Shown here: one piece after another, positions 43,849 to 52,917 of the stretch | How the letters are laid out: every line of letters begins with the position of its first letter | How positions within the stretch are numbered: the stretch's first letter is position 1 | DNA from: Limnothrix sp. RL_2_0 | Lineage (GTDB): Bacteria; Cyanobacteriota; Cyanobacteriia; Cyanobacteriales; MRBY01 | Reading direction: 5' to 3' | Length of the DNA stretch: 53,048 nt | NCBI GenBank assembly: GCA_012033055.1 | Contig: JAAUPR010000013.1 | Location: 1 to 53,048, forward strand | Notes under the pieces: generated by a model | The model's input: only the letters and a program-made list of their open reading frames with translations | What the model was told of the DNA's origin: nothing | Databases searched by the model: none | Position numbers and translations under genes: made by a program

Positions 43849-44943
43849 TTACTTCCAGCCAGCGCGATCCATGAGCTTTACCGCATCAGCATTCTTTTCA
43901 CCAAAACTCTCTAGGGGCAGATCTGACGCGATCCAATCCCCAAATTCTTTAACCGTCTCATTCGGCTCAAGTCCTTCAATAACGGGATATTCATTATTAT
44001 TGTTAGCAAAAATCTCTTGGGCTTCCGGCGTTACCATAAATTCCAAAAACTGCTTGGCTGCGTCGGCGTTCGGAGCGTTGGCTACAATACCTGCGCCGCT
44101 GATATTAATGTGTGTTCCCCCGGCATCTTGGTTGGGAAAAAACGCGCCAATATTTGCGACGATTTCTTGATCTTGGGGATCTTCTGAACTGCGTAACCGG
44201 GCGACATAATAGCTATTCACTAAGGCAACATCGCATTCTCCAGCGGCAACGGCTTGAATTTGTGCCGTATCATTACCCTCTGGTTCCCGGGCAAAATTGC
44301 TGACTAAGCCTTTCACCCATTCTTCGGTGGCGGGTTCTCCTAGTTCAATGATTTTTGCGGCAACAAGGGATTGGTTATAGGTGTTGCTAGAGCTACGCAC
44401 GCAGAAACGTCCTTTCCACTTTGGATCGGCGAGGTCTTCGTAGGTGGAGAGTTCGGAGGCTTCGACGGTATCGGTGTTGTAGACAATAATTCTTGCTCGT
44501 TTAGTTAGGCCAAACCAGGTATTGTCGCTACTGCGTAATTGTGCGGGAATTTCACTGACTAATACTTCTGATTCAATGGGTTTTAATAGGCCATCTTGCT
44601 GCGATCGCCACAACCGAGCCACATCCACAGTGATCAAAACATCCGCCGGACTATTCGCCCCTTCCGTTTTAATGCGTTCGATCAGTTCGTCGTCATTGCC
44701 TTCGATCAAATTCACTTCGATGCCAGTGGTCTGCGCAAACTTCTCATAAAGCTCCGCGTCACTATCGTAGTGGCGAGAGGAATAAAGATTGATCTCCCCA
44801 GCCTCCTCGACTGGTGCTGGAGTCGTGCTACTAGAGCTTGACGAATCCGGTGCTTCGTTGTCAGTCGTTGCATTTGGGGTGCAGCCAGCACTGAGTGCTA
44901 GACCGAGCATTAGCCCCCACAGGGGCAAGGAACGCAGTTTCAT
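43849..44943 (-). CDS. futA: Iron(III) ABC transporter substrate-binding lipoprotein (FutA family)
   Basis: From the ATG at 44943 the protein has 364 residues, a lipobox (LSAGCTP), a Ser/Thr/Pro linker, then the FutA fold with NLYSSRHYDSDAELYEKF, DVLITVDVARLW, TYNQSLVAAKII and the paired tyrosines NSYYVARLR that bind Fe(III). It captures iron for the FutB/FutC importer in the periplasm. The frame begins upstream at a TTG (44958), less likely. A GAGAAT half-site before the start might belong to a Fur box, not strong enough to call. It lies downstream of ho1 in the same direction, but a terminator separates them. Confidence 0.9.
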   Translation of the reverse strand: MKLRSLPLWGLMLGLALSAGCTPNATTDNEAPDSSSSSSTTPAPVEEAGEINLYSSRHYDSDAELYEKFAQTTGIEVNLIEGNDDELIERIKTEGANSPADVLITVDVARLWRSQQDGLLKPIESEVLVSEIPAQLRSSDNTWFGLTKRARIIVYNTDTVEASELSTYEDLADPKWKGRFCVRSSSNTYNQSLVAAKIIELGEPATEEWVKGLVSNFAREPEGNDTAQIQAVAAGECDVALVNSYYVARLRSSEDPQDQEIVANIGAFFPNQDAGGTHINISGAGIVANAPNADAAKQFLEFMVTPEAQEIFANNNNEYPVIEGLEPNETVKEFGDWIASDLPLESFGEKNADAVKLMDRAGWK

Positions 44944-45054
44944 AAAGGGTTTTGCCAAATAATGATGTTATGTTTGCCAATGCATTAGATTCTAACAGCT
45001 AATGCAACTTATTCTCAAGTAAAAATATTAAGGGCATATTTTTTAAGGGTCGTT

Positions 45055-46206
45055 ATGGAAAAATATTATTGGGTTGCTTGGTCGCAGATTAAAGGGGTGG
45101 GGCCTGTCTTACTGAAGCGTATTTGGCAGCGGTTTGGGTCTTTAGAGCAGGCATGGCAAGGCTCTCGTACGGAATTGGGGGAGGTGGAAGGGCTGGGGGG
45201 GAAGTTGATTGATCGGGTGATTGAAAGGCGATCGCCGCTAAATCCTCCGGAAGTTTACGCTAAACACCTTGAGAAAAATCCGCAATTCTGGACTCCTGCC
45301 GATCAAAATTATCCAAAGTTATTGCTAGAAATTCCGAGTCCGCCGCCAATTTTGTATTACCGGGGCAAAGTGGGCTGGCGCGAAAATGAGGGTAAAACCC
45401 CGGCGATCGCCATGGTGGGAACCCGTCACCCGACGGAACATGGCAAACGTTGGACGACCCGCATTAGTAACGCCCTTGCCGAAGCTGGGTTTACGATTGT
45501 GTCCGGGATGGCGAAAGGTATCGATGGGATTGCCCATACTGCCTGCCTCAAAGCATCGGGACGGACGATCGCCGTTTTGGGTACTGGGGTGGATATCGTC
45601 TATCCGGCTAATCACCGCGCCCTCTACGAGCAGATCTGTGATCGGGGTTTGATTGTCAGTGAATATCCCGCAGGCGATCGCCCAGATCGGAGTCATTTCC
45701 CCGCCCGCAACCGCATCATCGCTGGACTGACCCGCGCCACCCTCGTCATGGAAGCCCCCAAACGTTCCGGTTCCCTGATCACTTCCCACTACGCCATGGA
45801 CTTTAACCGGGATGTCTATGCCCTGCCCAACTCCCCAGAACAACAACAATCCAGCGGTTGTCTAGATTTGATTCGCCGTGGCGCAGCCATGATTTTAGAC
45901 GAAAAAAGTTTAATCGAAGACCTCGGTGGTATGCCTCGACTCGACGAAGTAGCGCCCCAACTCTCCCTATTGCCAACAACCCAAATAGACGAGCCAATAC
46001 CAGAATTACCCAAGCCGATGGATTACACCCAAATCCCCAAGGCATTATTACCTCTGTGGCATGCCATTTCCCCTGAGCCGACCCCCTTTGATCTGATCAT
46101 TGTCCAGTCGGGGCTTTCTGCGGATAAAGTCTCTGCAACGCTTTTGGAATGGGAGTTAGAGGGGTTGATCAGTCAGTTGCCGGGGATGCGCTACCGTCGT
46201 CTCTAG
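45055..46206 (+). CDS. dprA: DNA processing protein DprA
   Basis: The 383-residue protein loads RecA on incoming single-stranded DNA during transformation. It has an N-terminal helical region, then the Rossmann-like DprA domain with VGTRHPTEHGKR near residue 119, IVSGMAKGIDGIAHTACL near 146, AVLGTGVDIVYPANH near 172 and SEYPAGDRPDRSHFPARNRI near 201, and a C-terminal winged helix (about 325-383). Length is typical. It stands in its own unit after a divergent futA promoter. Confidence 0.93.
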   Translation: MEKYYWVAWSQIKGVGPVLLKRIWQRFGSLEQAWQGSRTELGEVEGLGGKLIDRVIERRSPLNPPEVYAKHLEKNPQFWTPADQNYPKLLLEIPSPPPILYYRGKVGWRENEGKTPAIAMVGTRHPTEHGKRWTTRISNALAEAGFTIVSGMAKGIDGIAHTACLKASGRTIAVLGTGVDIVYPANHRALYEQICDRGLIVSEYPAGDRPDRSHFPARNRIIAGLTRATLVMEAPKRSGSLITSHYAMDFNRDVYALPNSPEQQQSSGCLDLIRRGAAMILDEKSLIEDLGGMPRLDEVAPQLSLLPTTQIDEPIPELPKPMDYTQIPKALLPLWHAISPEPTPFDLIIVQSGLSADKVSATLLEWELEGLISQLPGMRYRRL

Positions 46207-46368
46207 GGACAGAAAAAAATGCAGCAGCCCCCTTACCTTCGTCATTTAAGTGAACCTATTTAATGGGGGTTTCAGTGATCAAAACAGGTTTTTTGGGAAA
46301 AGACTAGAGTGTTTCCGGCGATCGCCACTACCTGCTTTGCACGATAAAAAATTACCATAGAAAAATCG

Positions 46369-48006
46369 ATGCCTCGTCATTACTCTGGAGTCGCCCGAAA
46401 GTCTATGCAATTCGCCGTTGATCCCGCCGTCACCAAAAAAATACAGGCTATGCAACGCCGAGTACGCTGGCAAAGCACCGTAGTCCAAGAGCAAGGCATT
46501 AATCAAACCCACCTTGTTCTAGATAATGCCCCCGCATCTGGCGAAGACTTTTCTTTTTTGGTGATTGGTGACAGTGGAACCGGCAAACAGGGACGTTACG
46601 ATCCCCAATATGCGATCGCCGAGCAGATGCAAGCCCAACGGGATAATGCCAGTTTCGTTATGCACACCGGAGATGTGGTTTACCTCGTGGGATCCAGAGA
46701 ATATTACCAGGATAATTTCATTCGTCCGTACCGACATTTTTTACAGGGGGGAGAGAATAATGCTCAGGCGATCGCCTACGACAAAATGGTATTTAACCTG
46801 CCCTTTTTACCCGTACCCGGTAACCATGACTATTACGATCTGCCCTTGCCGTACGGCCTGTTGATGGGACTCACCCAGAAAGTGCGCCAGTGGTTTCCCA
46901 TCGGGGTAGATTGGGATGTGGGTTGGCATGGTTCCTTCACCGGCGAAGCCTATGCCCGCGCGTTTATGGATTGCCTAGATCGGTTTAACAATGACCGCGA
47001 GATCACAAAACATTTTCAACAACATTACGCTCCCCACACCATTCATCCCGGTCAGACCGCCCCCTGTCTCCATTACAAAACGGGAGAATTTACCCGCATT
47101 CCTAATCGTTACTACTCTTTTCGCATGGGCGATATTGATTTCTTTGCCCTCGATTCCAATACTTTTAACGTGCCGCTAGCAGGATCTGGGCAGGCATTGA
47201 CATCAGAGCAACGGGATCAGCTCAAGCAAAAATTAGAAGACCTTGTTGCCGAAAAACAGACCATCCGCGAATCGATGGATAAGATGCGTTTTGAACTGGA
47301 TAGGGATGGGGAAGATCTTGAGGAAATGCGGGGGGAATTGGAGCAGATTGATGAGATCCGCCGGGATATTGAGAAGCAGTTAAATCCGCATACGGGGGAA
47401 CTTGATGGGGTGCAGCTTAAATGGCTGGAAACGGGACTAATTGCGTCGTGGAATGATGAGGCGGTACGCGGTCGAGTGCTCTTTTTTCACCATCCGCCCT
47501 ATGTGACGGAAACTTCGAAATGGTATCAGGGGCAGACCCATGCGATTCGGGATAATCTCCGTACGGTGCTGGACAAAGTTGGGTTTTCCATTGGCTGGAA
47601 AGTCGGCGATCGCCCGTTAGTAGACCTCGTGATTAATGGCCATGCCCATTGTTTAGAACATTTAGAAACCTTGAATACAGGACATGGGGATGCCTATACA
47701 AATTGGTTAGTTTGTGGCGGTAGCGGCTATAGTCTCCGGCGGCAGCGGCAGGAAGGGGCAACATTACGGGTAGTTGATTTTCAGCCAGATAGTCCGGCGA
47801 TCGCCGAATCAAAAGTTTTTTTCGGGAAGACCGGCAGTGGTCGCAAAAAAAGTCGTGCTTATTCTTTCCTTCACATCAACGTGACCACAGGCAAGATACC
47901 CAAATTTGTGGTGCGCCCCTTCATTTCAGAACGGTTTCAAAGAAGCTGGCAACATTACCCAGCCCAACCCTTTACGATCCAATCCCGTGCGCCGGGAGCA
48001 GAGTAG
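46369..48006 (+). CDS. Metallophosphoesterase with coiled-coil insertion
   Basis: The 545-residue protein has the calcineurin-type metal motifs in order: VIGDSGTGKQ near residue 64, MHTGDVVY near 101, PVPGNHDYYDLP near 148, FFHHPPYV near 370 and NGHAHCLEHLE near 422. Between the fourth pieces lies a charged coiled coil (about 283-335), an insertion not part of the usual domain. No signal peptide is evident, so it may be cytoplasmic. Substrate unknown. It is preceded by a 160-bp spacer after dprA. Confidence 0.82.
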   Translation: MPRHYSGVARKSMQFAVDPAVTKKIQAMQRRVRWQSTVVQEQGINQTHLVLDNAPASGEDFSFLVIGDSGTGKQGRYDPQYAIAEQMQAQRDNASFVMHTGDVVYLVGSREYYQDNFIRPYRHFLQGGENNAQAIAYDKMVFNLPFLPVPGNHDYYDLPLPYGLLMGLTQKVRQWFPIGVDWDVGWHGSFTGEAYARAFMDCLDRFNNDREITKHFQQHYAPHTIHPGQTAPCLHYKTGEFTRIPNRYYSFRMGDIDFFALDSNTFNVPLAGSGQALTSEQRDQLKQKLEDLVAEKQTIRESMDKMRFELDRDGEDLEEMRGELEQIDEIRRDIEKQLNPHTGELDGVQLKWLETGLIASWNDEAVRGRVLFFHHPPYVTETSKWYQGQTHAIRDNLRTVLDKVGFSIGWKVGDRPLVDLVINGHAHCLEHLETLNTGHGDAYTNWLVCGGSGYSLRRQRQEGATLRVVDFQPDSPAIAESKVFFGKTGSGRKKSRAYSFLHINVTTGKIPKFVVRPFISERFQRSWQHYPAQPFTIQSRAPGAE

Positions 48007-48048
48007 CTTACCCATTAATCAGTTGTTCGTAGCAATAATATTCCGAAA

Positions 48049-48552
48049 CTAGGCACAAACAGCGGTAGCCAACAAACCATTGGTGGATGACATGAAATCT
48101 TCAGACCAATAGGTCAATTGATACCAAGTGCTGAGGTCAAATTCGCCAGTAGCCTCCACGCCAAGGTCATTCTGGAGCTGCATCAGACTCCGTTCTGTAC
48201 GAAACCCAAAGTCACCATCAAGGGATTCTAGGTACAAACCGAGTTCTTTGAGAGTGAGTTGAAGGCGTTGAACATCCCTACCCGACTCCCCAAGTTTGAG
48301 AGCACAATCCGGTTCTAGACTCTGGACTGCGGTGAATGCAATGGGAGAAAGGGGACGAGAGGCGAGGGTAATCATAGCTAACATTCCAGAAGAAATCGTT
48401 GGTAGGTGTTCGATGTTTGTATTGTCCGGCGATCGCCAGAAAAGTTCTGTGAGCCAGATGGCGTAGTCTCTGTACCCTTGATCAATCCGGACTGCCGGGC
48501 AAGGTACGCATAAATACCGACCGAAAACAGGAAGGCTCGTGATCGAGATCAC
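48049..48552 (-). CDS. Peptidoglycan-binding-domain protein
   Basis: The frame spans up to 167 residues. A peptidoglycan-binding type 1 domain occupies about residues 87-150 (LKLGESGRDVQRLQLTLKEL ... DGDFGFRTERSLMQLQNDLG ... GEFDLSTWYQL). The first 56 residues are not typical of the family; an ATG at 48384 (MLAMITLASRPLSP) is a likely real start, and the upstream part then untranslated. It probably binds the cell wall; no catalytic domain is present. Confidence 0.65.
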   Translation of the reverse strand: MISITSLPVFGRYLCVPCPAVRIDQGYRDYAIWLTELFWRSPDNTNIEHLPTISSGMLAMITLASRPLSPIAFTAVQSLEPDCALKLGESGRDVQRLQLTLKELGLYLESLDGDFGFRTERSLMQLQNDLGVEATGEFDLSTWYQLTYWSEDFMSSTNGLLATAVCA

Positions 48553-48893
48553 TTATTCTATCTTTTTACTAAGTATAAAGACGGATGTCAACCATAAATA
48601 GGTAACAAGCTTACCGTAAGTATATTATTACCTTACGAAAACTTTAATCAAGAGAGAATGTTGTGTCCAACAACAATCCACCAAGATTGAAACTATGCCA
48701 ATCCATAAAAAAAGCCCCCGGCACAGCTAATGGCTAGGGGTTTAGTTCAAGGGAAAAATACAAGAAAAATATTGTGCGGCTCGAATCAATTAGGACAACA
48801 TTGCGTAGGACAACATTACGTCCAATCCTTTTGGAGTGAGCTTGATTAAATGATTAAAATCTTTGGGCGATCGCCTCCACCTGTGCGCCGGAC
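48553..48893. other. Intergenic region with a minus-strand terminator
   Basis: About 340 bp without a frame I can support. The only clear structure is the hairpin at 48700-48745. The 48553-48650 stretch holds short AT repeats such as TAAGTATATTATTACCTTACG and should contain the promoter of the peptidoglycan-binding gene. Confidence 0.45.
48700..48745 (-). terminator. Likely terminator for the small membrane gene upstream (minus strand)
   Basis: On the minus strand the GC-rich arms AACCCCTAGCC and GCCGGGGGC pair with one mismatch and a wobble across an AT loop, followed by T7. It is about 150 bp after the stop of the small gene at 48894. Confidence 0.55.
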
Positions 48894-49091
48894 TTATTCA
48901 CCAAATGCACGCCACATTTCGCCTTCGTGGGGAATAACATTATGGGTTGCGGCAACGTTATCTGCCAAAGAGACTTCAGCCAAAACCATACGACTCGCAG
49001 TATAGCCAGCCACAAACATCACCAATGCAGCCATCACAGCCATTGTGACGCGATCGCCAGTAGAAGTCTGATTTAGAGATTGAGTTCCCAT
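48894..49091 (-). CDS. Small single-helix membrane protein, unrecognised
   Basis: The 65-residue frame starts MGTQSLNQTSTGDRVTMAVM, with one membrane helix (about 17-37), and ends with a polar tail DNVAATHNVIPHEGEMWRAF. A GAGGTG ribosome site precedes the ATG. Size and layout resemble accessory subunits of photosystems or the cyanobacterial respiratory/b6f complexes, but I cannot match it to a named Psb, Psa or Pet subunit. Confidence 0.65.
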   Translation of the reverse strand: MGTQSLNQTSTGDRVTMAVMAALVMFVAGYTASRMVLAEVSLADNVAATHNVIPHEGEMWRAFGE

Positions 49092-49178
49092 CGCTCGGCA
49101 CCTCGTTGTTCTTAATGAAGAGTACCCACATATTCTCCCAAGGGAGGTTCTGTAACAAGCGATACGCTTCGCAAAAAT

Positions 49179-49331
49179 TTAGTTTTGGAAAGATGACTTA
49201 ACCTGTAGCGGCTCAGTGATCTGTTCTGCCAGAGAAAAAGGTAAATCTGCATGGTGGGAAACAATGCCATGACCGATGCCTGCGATGAGACCGAGAACGG
49301 CTGGTAGGGCAAGGGAAGCAAGATTGTTCAT
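49179..49331 (-). CDS. Small single-helix membrane protein, unrecognised
   Basis: From the ATG at 49331 the frame encodes 50 residues, MNNLASLALPAVLGLIAGIG then HGIVSHHADLPFSLAEQITE. The N-terminal half is one membrane helix with GXXAGXGHG, the rest a polar His-rich tail. It lies 88 bp upstream of the previous small gene in the same direction, so both may be co-transcribed. A thylakoid accessory-subunit role is a guess. The longer in-frame start (49439) is not preferred. Confidence 0.55.
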   Translation of the reverse strand: MNNLASLALPAVLGLIAGIGHGIVSHHADLPFSLAEQITEPLQVKSSFQN

Positions 49332-49592
49332 TAAATTCTCTGGGTACATGTGGCTAGAGTATCGCTTAGTCCAATACGGCATTAGGTAGTATATGTAACC
49401 ATTTCGCAACAAAAAGAGATGTGTCCGCATAAAAATCATGCTAATTTTGCATCAATGCATTAGGGATTGGGGGAGATGATCGGCGATCGCCGCCTATTTA
49501 TCGCTTATTTATCGCCTATTTGTAGAGGGACACCCCAGCAAATCGCCTGACTTACAATAGAGAGTTAAACCGCCAGCCCCTTTGTTTGCCCA

Positions 49593-50819
49593 ATGCTCAC
49601 CGAAATCCAGACCCTCGCCGAGAACCTTGCACCGCGCCTCATCGAAATTCGTCGCCATCTCCACACCCACCCAGAACTCAGTGGCAAAGAGTACCAAACC
49701 GCTGCATACATTGCCGGGGTGATGTCTTCTTTTGGCATTCCGGTGGATGAAGCTGTCGGAAAAACGGGGGTCGTGGGCAATCTTTTGGGGAGTTCCGATG
49801 AAAAAACCTTGGCGATTCGGGTGGATATGGATGCGCTGCCGATCCAAGAATGTACGAATCTCGAATTTGCCTCAGGGACGCCGGGGGTGATGCATGCCTG
49901 TGGTCATGATGTGCATACGACGGTGGGGTTAGGGACCGCCATGGTTTTGTCGCAGCTATCGGAGGCGATCGCCGGAAATGTCCGTTTTCTGTTCCAACCC
50001 GCCGAAGAAATTGCCCTCGGTGCAAAATGGATGGTGGAAGCTGGCGTACTAAAAAATGTCGATGACGTTTTAGGGTTGCATGTTTTCCCGACAATTCCCG
50101 CAAAGTCTATTGGTATTCGCTACGGTGCATTGACCGCCGCCGCCGACGATCTTGAAATTTTTATCTATGGCGAATCTGGCCACGGCGCAAGACCCCACGA
50201 AGCCATCGATGCCATCTGGATTGCCTCCCAAGTCATCACCACCCTCCAGCAATCGATCAGCCGGACTCAAAATCCCCTGCGTCCCATTGTGCTCACCATT
50301 GGCAAAATTACTGGTGGTCGAGCCGCCAACATCATCGCCGACCAAGTACAAATGACCGGGACAGTGCGATCGCTACACCCAGAAACCCATGCCGATCTAC
50401 CAAGCTGGATTGAAAATATTGTTGCCCATGTCTGCCAAACCTACGGCGCAAAATACAAAGTTAATTACCAGCGGGGTGTTCCCTCAGTACAAAACGATTT
50501 CAAACTAACCCAACTGCTAGAACAGGCTAGCCGCGAAGCCCTTGGCGATGAACATATCCAAATTTTGCCGGAGCCTTCCCTTGGGGCAGAGGACTTTTCT
50601 GTTTATCTCGAAAATACCCCTGGTACAATGTTTCGCCTCGGTGTCGGGCACCAAAACAGACTGAATTACCCATTGCACCATCCGCTATTTGATATTGATG
50701 AAAGTGCCATTCTCACAGGGGTGACCACCCTTGCCTATACGGCGTATAAATATTTCCAACAGTCTGCGGCGAACAAAAATGAACTGGAGAAAATGGGAAA
50801 AGTATCAGCAATCCCATAA
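49593..50819 (+). CDS. M20 family amidohydrolase (N-acyl amino acid / IAA-amide hydrolase type)
   Basis: The 408-residue metallopeptidase has the M20D motifs LAIRVDMDALPIQE near residue 71, MHACGHDVHTTVGLGTA near 95 and FQPAEEIALGAKWM near 129, with the expected His, Asp and Glu ligands for two metals. Members hydrolyse N-acylated amino acids, such as N-acetyl or indoleacetyl conjugates. The length is usual. Physiological substrate in cyanobacteria is unclear. It starts a plus-strand group with the small membrane gene and pheA. Confidence 0.9.
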   Translation: MLTEIQTLAENLAPRLIEIRRHLHTHPELSGKEYQTAAYIAGVMSSFGIPVDEAVGKTGVVGNLLGSSDEKTLAIRVDMDALPIQECTNLEFASGTPGVMHACGHDVHTTVGLGTAMVLSQLSEAIAGNVRFLFQPAEEIALGAKWMVEAGVLKNVDDVLGLHVFPTIPAKSIGIRYGALTAAADDLEIFIYGESGHGARPHEAIDAIWIASQVITTLQQSISRTQNPLRPIVLTIGKITGGRAANIIADQVQMTGTVRSLHPETHADLPSWIENIVAHVCQTYGAKYKVNYQRGVPSVQNDFKLTQLLEQASREALGDEHIQILPEPSLGAEDFSVYLENTPGTMFRLGVGHQNRLNYPLHHPLFDIDESAILTGVTTLAYTAYKYFQQSAANKNELEKMGKVSAIP

Positions 50820-50847
50820 ATTTACTCGCTCGTAGGAATTGATCATA

Positions 50848-51135
50848 ATGGCATTCGATAAACGCAATATTCGTCAACTACACCGCCGTCTTGTACCGGT
50901 CATGGTTGCGCCTCTACTAATTACAGTGTTAACGGGGTCTTTGTTTCAGGTGGCTGCGTTGACTGGGAAAGGAGCGGATTTTTATTGGTTGCTGAATGTC
51001 CATCGGGGTAAGTGGGGCTTGCTTAATTTGGAGATGATCTATCCGTTTCTGAATGCGTTGGGGCTGTTGTTGTTGATGGCAAGCGGTGTGGTGATGTGGT
51101 GGAATGGTCGCCCGAAGAAGCGGAAGGGCACTTGA
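50848..51135 (+). CDS. Small PepSY-associated-like membrane protein
   Basis: The 95-residue protein has two hydrophobic helices (about 15-38 and 60-82), a conserved RQLHRRLVPVMVAPLL start and LNVHRGKWG in the loop, like the membrane part of PepSY-associated proteins. Two His residues could bind a haem, but this is only a thought. The ATG at 50848 follows AGGAATT. It sits 28 bp after the amidohydrolase gene and 40 bp before pheA, likely one transcript. Confidence 0.65.
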   Translation: MAFDKRNIRQLHRRLVPVMVAPLLITVLTGSLFQVAALTGKGADFYWLLNVHRGKWGLLNLEMIYPFLNALGLLLLMASGVVMWWNGRPKKRKGT

Positions 51136-51175
51136 AACTTGATAGGATTGGGACATTTGCGAGTGATCGTGGGGT

Positions 51176-52051
51176 ATGACCATCAAAATCGCCCATCTAG
51201 GCCCAGCGGGAACAAACGCGGAGGCGGCTGCTTTTATTTATCAGGAATGGTTGCATGGGGAAGGGCCGAACTCGGTGGAGCTGGCTCCTTGTCAGAGTAT
51301 TGCCCAGAGTTTGTATACGTTGGCTCAGGGGGATGTGGATCTGGCGGTGGTTCCGGTGGAAAATTCGATTCAGGGGAGTGTGGCTATTTCGCTGGATTTG
51401 GTGTGGGAGCTGCATCCGCTGTCGATTTGTCATCAGATCATTTTGCCGATTCACCATGCGCTAATTTCTTTTGCGGCAAATTTTGGGGAAATTCGGGAGG
51501 TGCATTCTCACCCGCAGGCTCTGGCTCAATGTCAGCGGTGGCTGGAAACTCATTTACACCATGCGGCACTACTGGAAGCGAAGTCTACGACGGCAATTTT
51601 GGGGCAATTGGAAATGGATCGGGGGCTGGCGGCGATCGCCTCTCCTCGTGCAGCACAGCTCTACGATTTACCGATTTTGGCGGACACAATTAATGATTTC
51701 CCACAGAATTGCACGCGGTTTTGGGTGTTAGGCAAGCAAGAAGAAACCGATGGCGAACTAATTTCTTTAGCGTTTACTTTGCCTGCAAAAATCCCCGGTG
51801 TGTTGGTGGCTGCCCTTGAAGTATTTGCCCGCCGCAAGATTAATCTCAGCCGCATTGAGTCCCGCCCGACCAAGCGATCGCTAGGGGAATATTTATTTTT
51901 TGTAGACCTAGAAGGTTGTCTCACAGATCAACGATTACAAGATGCTTTGGCAGAGCTACAAACCCACACAGAAATTCTTAAAATCCTCGGCAATTATCGA
52001 ACAATTCCCCAATCCATTCCCATCGGTAAATCACCTCAAGCCATTGAGTAG
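51176..52051 (+). CDS. pheA: Prephenate dehydratase
   Basis: The 291-residue enzyme converts prephenate to phenylpyruvate for phenylalanine. It starts MTIKIAHLGPAGTNAEAAAF, has VVPVENSIQGSVAISLDLVW near residue 60, the catalytic NCTRFWVLG near 178, and an ACT regulatory domain (about 200-275) with NLSRIESRPTKRSLGEYLFF. It is a stand-alone dehydratase without a chorismate mutase domain. A glycine-rich frame on the same strand within it is a shadow. Confidence 0.93.
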   Translation: MTIKIAHLGPAGTNAEAAAFIYQEWLHGEGPNSVELAPCQSIAQSLYTLAQGDVDLAVVPVENSIQGSVAISLDLVWELHPLSICHQIILPIHHALISFAANFGEIREVHSHPQALAQCQRWLETHLHHAALLEAKSTTAILGQLEMDRGLAAIASPRAAQLYDLPILADTINDFPQNCTRFWVLGKQEETDGELISLAFTLPAKIPGVLVAALEVFARRKINLSRIESRPTKRSLGEYLFFVDLEGCLTDQRLQDALAELQTHTEILKILGNYRTIPQSIPIGKSPQAIE

Positions 52052-52236
52052 GATGCTGTGGAGACGGCGAAAAAACATTGCATTAACGAATAAAATTTCA
52101 ATCCGTCGTAACGCATCTTGTGGGGATATATTGAAATCAAAAATAGTGGGTTTAGTCCGACTTTAAATTATCAGCAACAAGCCATCTCATAGATCTATTT
52201 AACCTTGTATCTTGTCTAGTGAAATCAGAGAAAAAT

Positions 52237-52917
52237 TCAGTTTATGCAGTTATTTTTTTTCGTAAAAATCCAAGTTGCAATAGGCCAATCTGGATCATTA
52301 TAAGTTGCTATCCAGTGTGCGGGATGCCACTTTGCATGGGGAATCGGTTGGAATCGTAAACCAGCACCAACCATTAACCAAACATAGAAATTTCCCCAAC
52401 CACCACAATCCAATGTTTCGCCATGTTTCACGGTCAAAAGTTTGAGGGCTTCGGGTGTGAATCGCCAGAAATCATAGGGGCAGCCATGGACGGGATTAAT
52501 AAAGCAAGTCGTATGCAAGGCGATGCCGTTGGGTTTTAGCACACTAAACAATTCATTAATCGCTTGTTGAGGTGAACCTTCGACATGTTCAAGGACTTGA
52601 TCTGAAATTACAGCATCAAATTCTCCATCAGCAAAAGGCAAGTCTAAAATATTGTAATCGGGGTAAGAAGCATCGAAAATTTGTGATTGCTCAAAGCCTA
52701 AAATCATTGCTAATTTTTCGGAATGGCTAATGCTGAGAACTTTGATGTCTTTAGGTCTTGGTTCTGCATATTTTTCAAAGTGGCAATACATAAAATAACG
52801 GGTGATGTGCAGTCCTTTTTTCATCCCCAATGTAAGCAGTTGATACAGTGTCGCTGTTAGTTTATTTGGGGCTATATCTTGAATGGTATCTGAATATTGT
52901 TTTTGATTTGAATACAT
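52237..52917 (-). CDS. Class I SAM-dependent methyltransferase
   Basis: The 226-residue protein has methyltransferase type 11 landmarks: DLPFADGEFDAVISDQVLEH near residue 95 and a post-loop LKPNGIALHTTCFINPVHG near 132. The usual glycine-rich SAM loop is less clear at the N-terminal side (KVLSISHSEKL). The gene and the last 130 bp are AT-rich and lack HIP1 sites, unlike most of the window, which may point to a later arrival such as a cell-envelope sugar or lipid cluster. Substrate unknown. Confidence 0.78.
   Translation of the reverse strand: MYSNQKQYSDTIQDIAPNKLTATLYQLLTLGMKKGLHITRYFMYCHFEKYAEPRPKDIKVLSISHSEKLAMILGFEQSQIFDASYPDYNILDLPFADGEFDAVISDQVLEHVEGSPQQAINELFSVLKPNGIALHTTCFINPVHGCPYDFWRFTPEALKLLTVKHGETLDCGGWGNFYVWLMVGAGLRFQPIPHAKWHPAHWIATYNDPDWPIATWIFTKKNNCIN

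Noticed and set aside
45325-45849. 174-codon antisense frame in dprA
   Set aside because: Shadow of a conserved gene.
48740-48800. A tRNA-like T-loop (GGCTCGAATCAA)
   Set aside because: No matching acceptor stem or anticodon arm could be folded around it.
51139-51693. Glycine-rich 184-codon plus-strand frame
   Set aside because: It lies inside pheA in another frame. Its glycine bias comes from the GGN-rich pheA codons and it resembles no protein.
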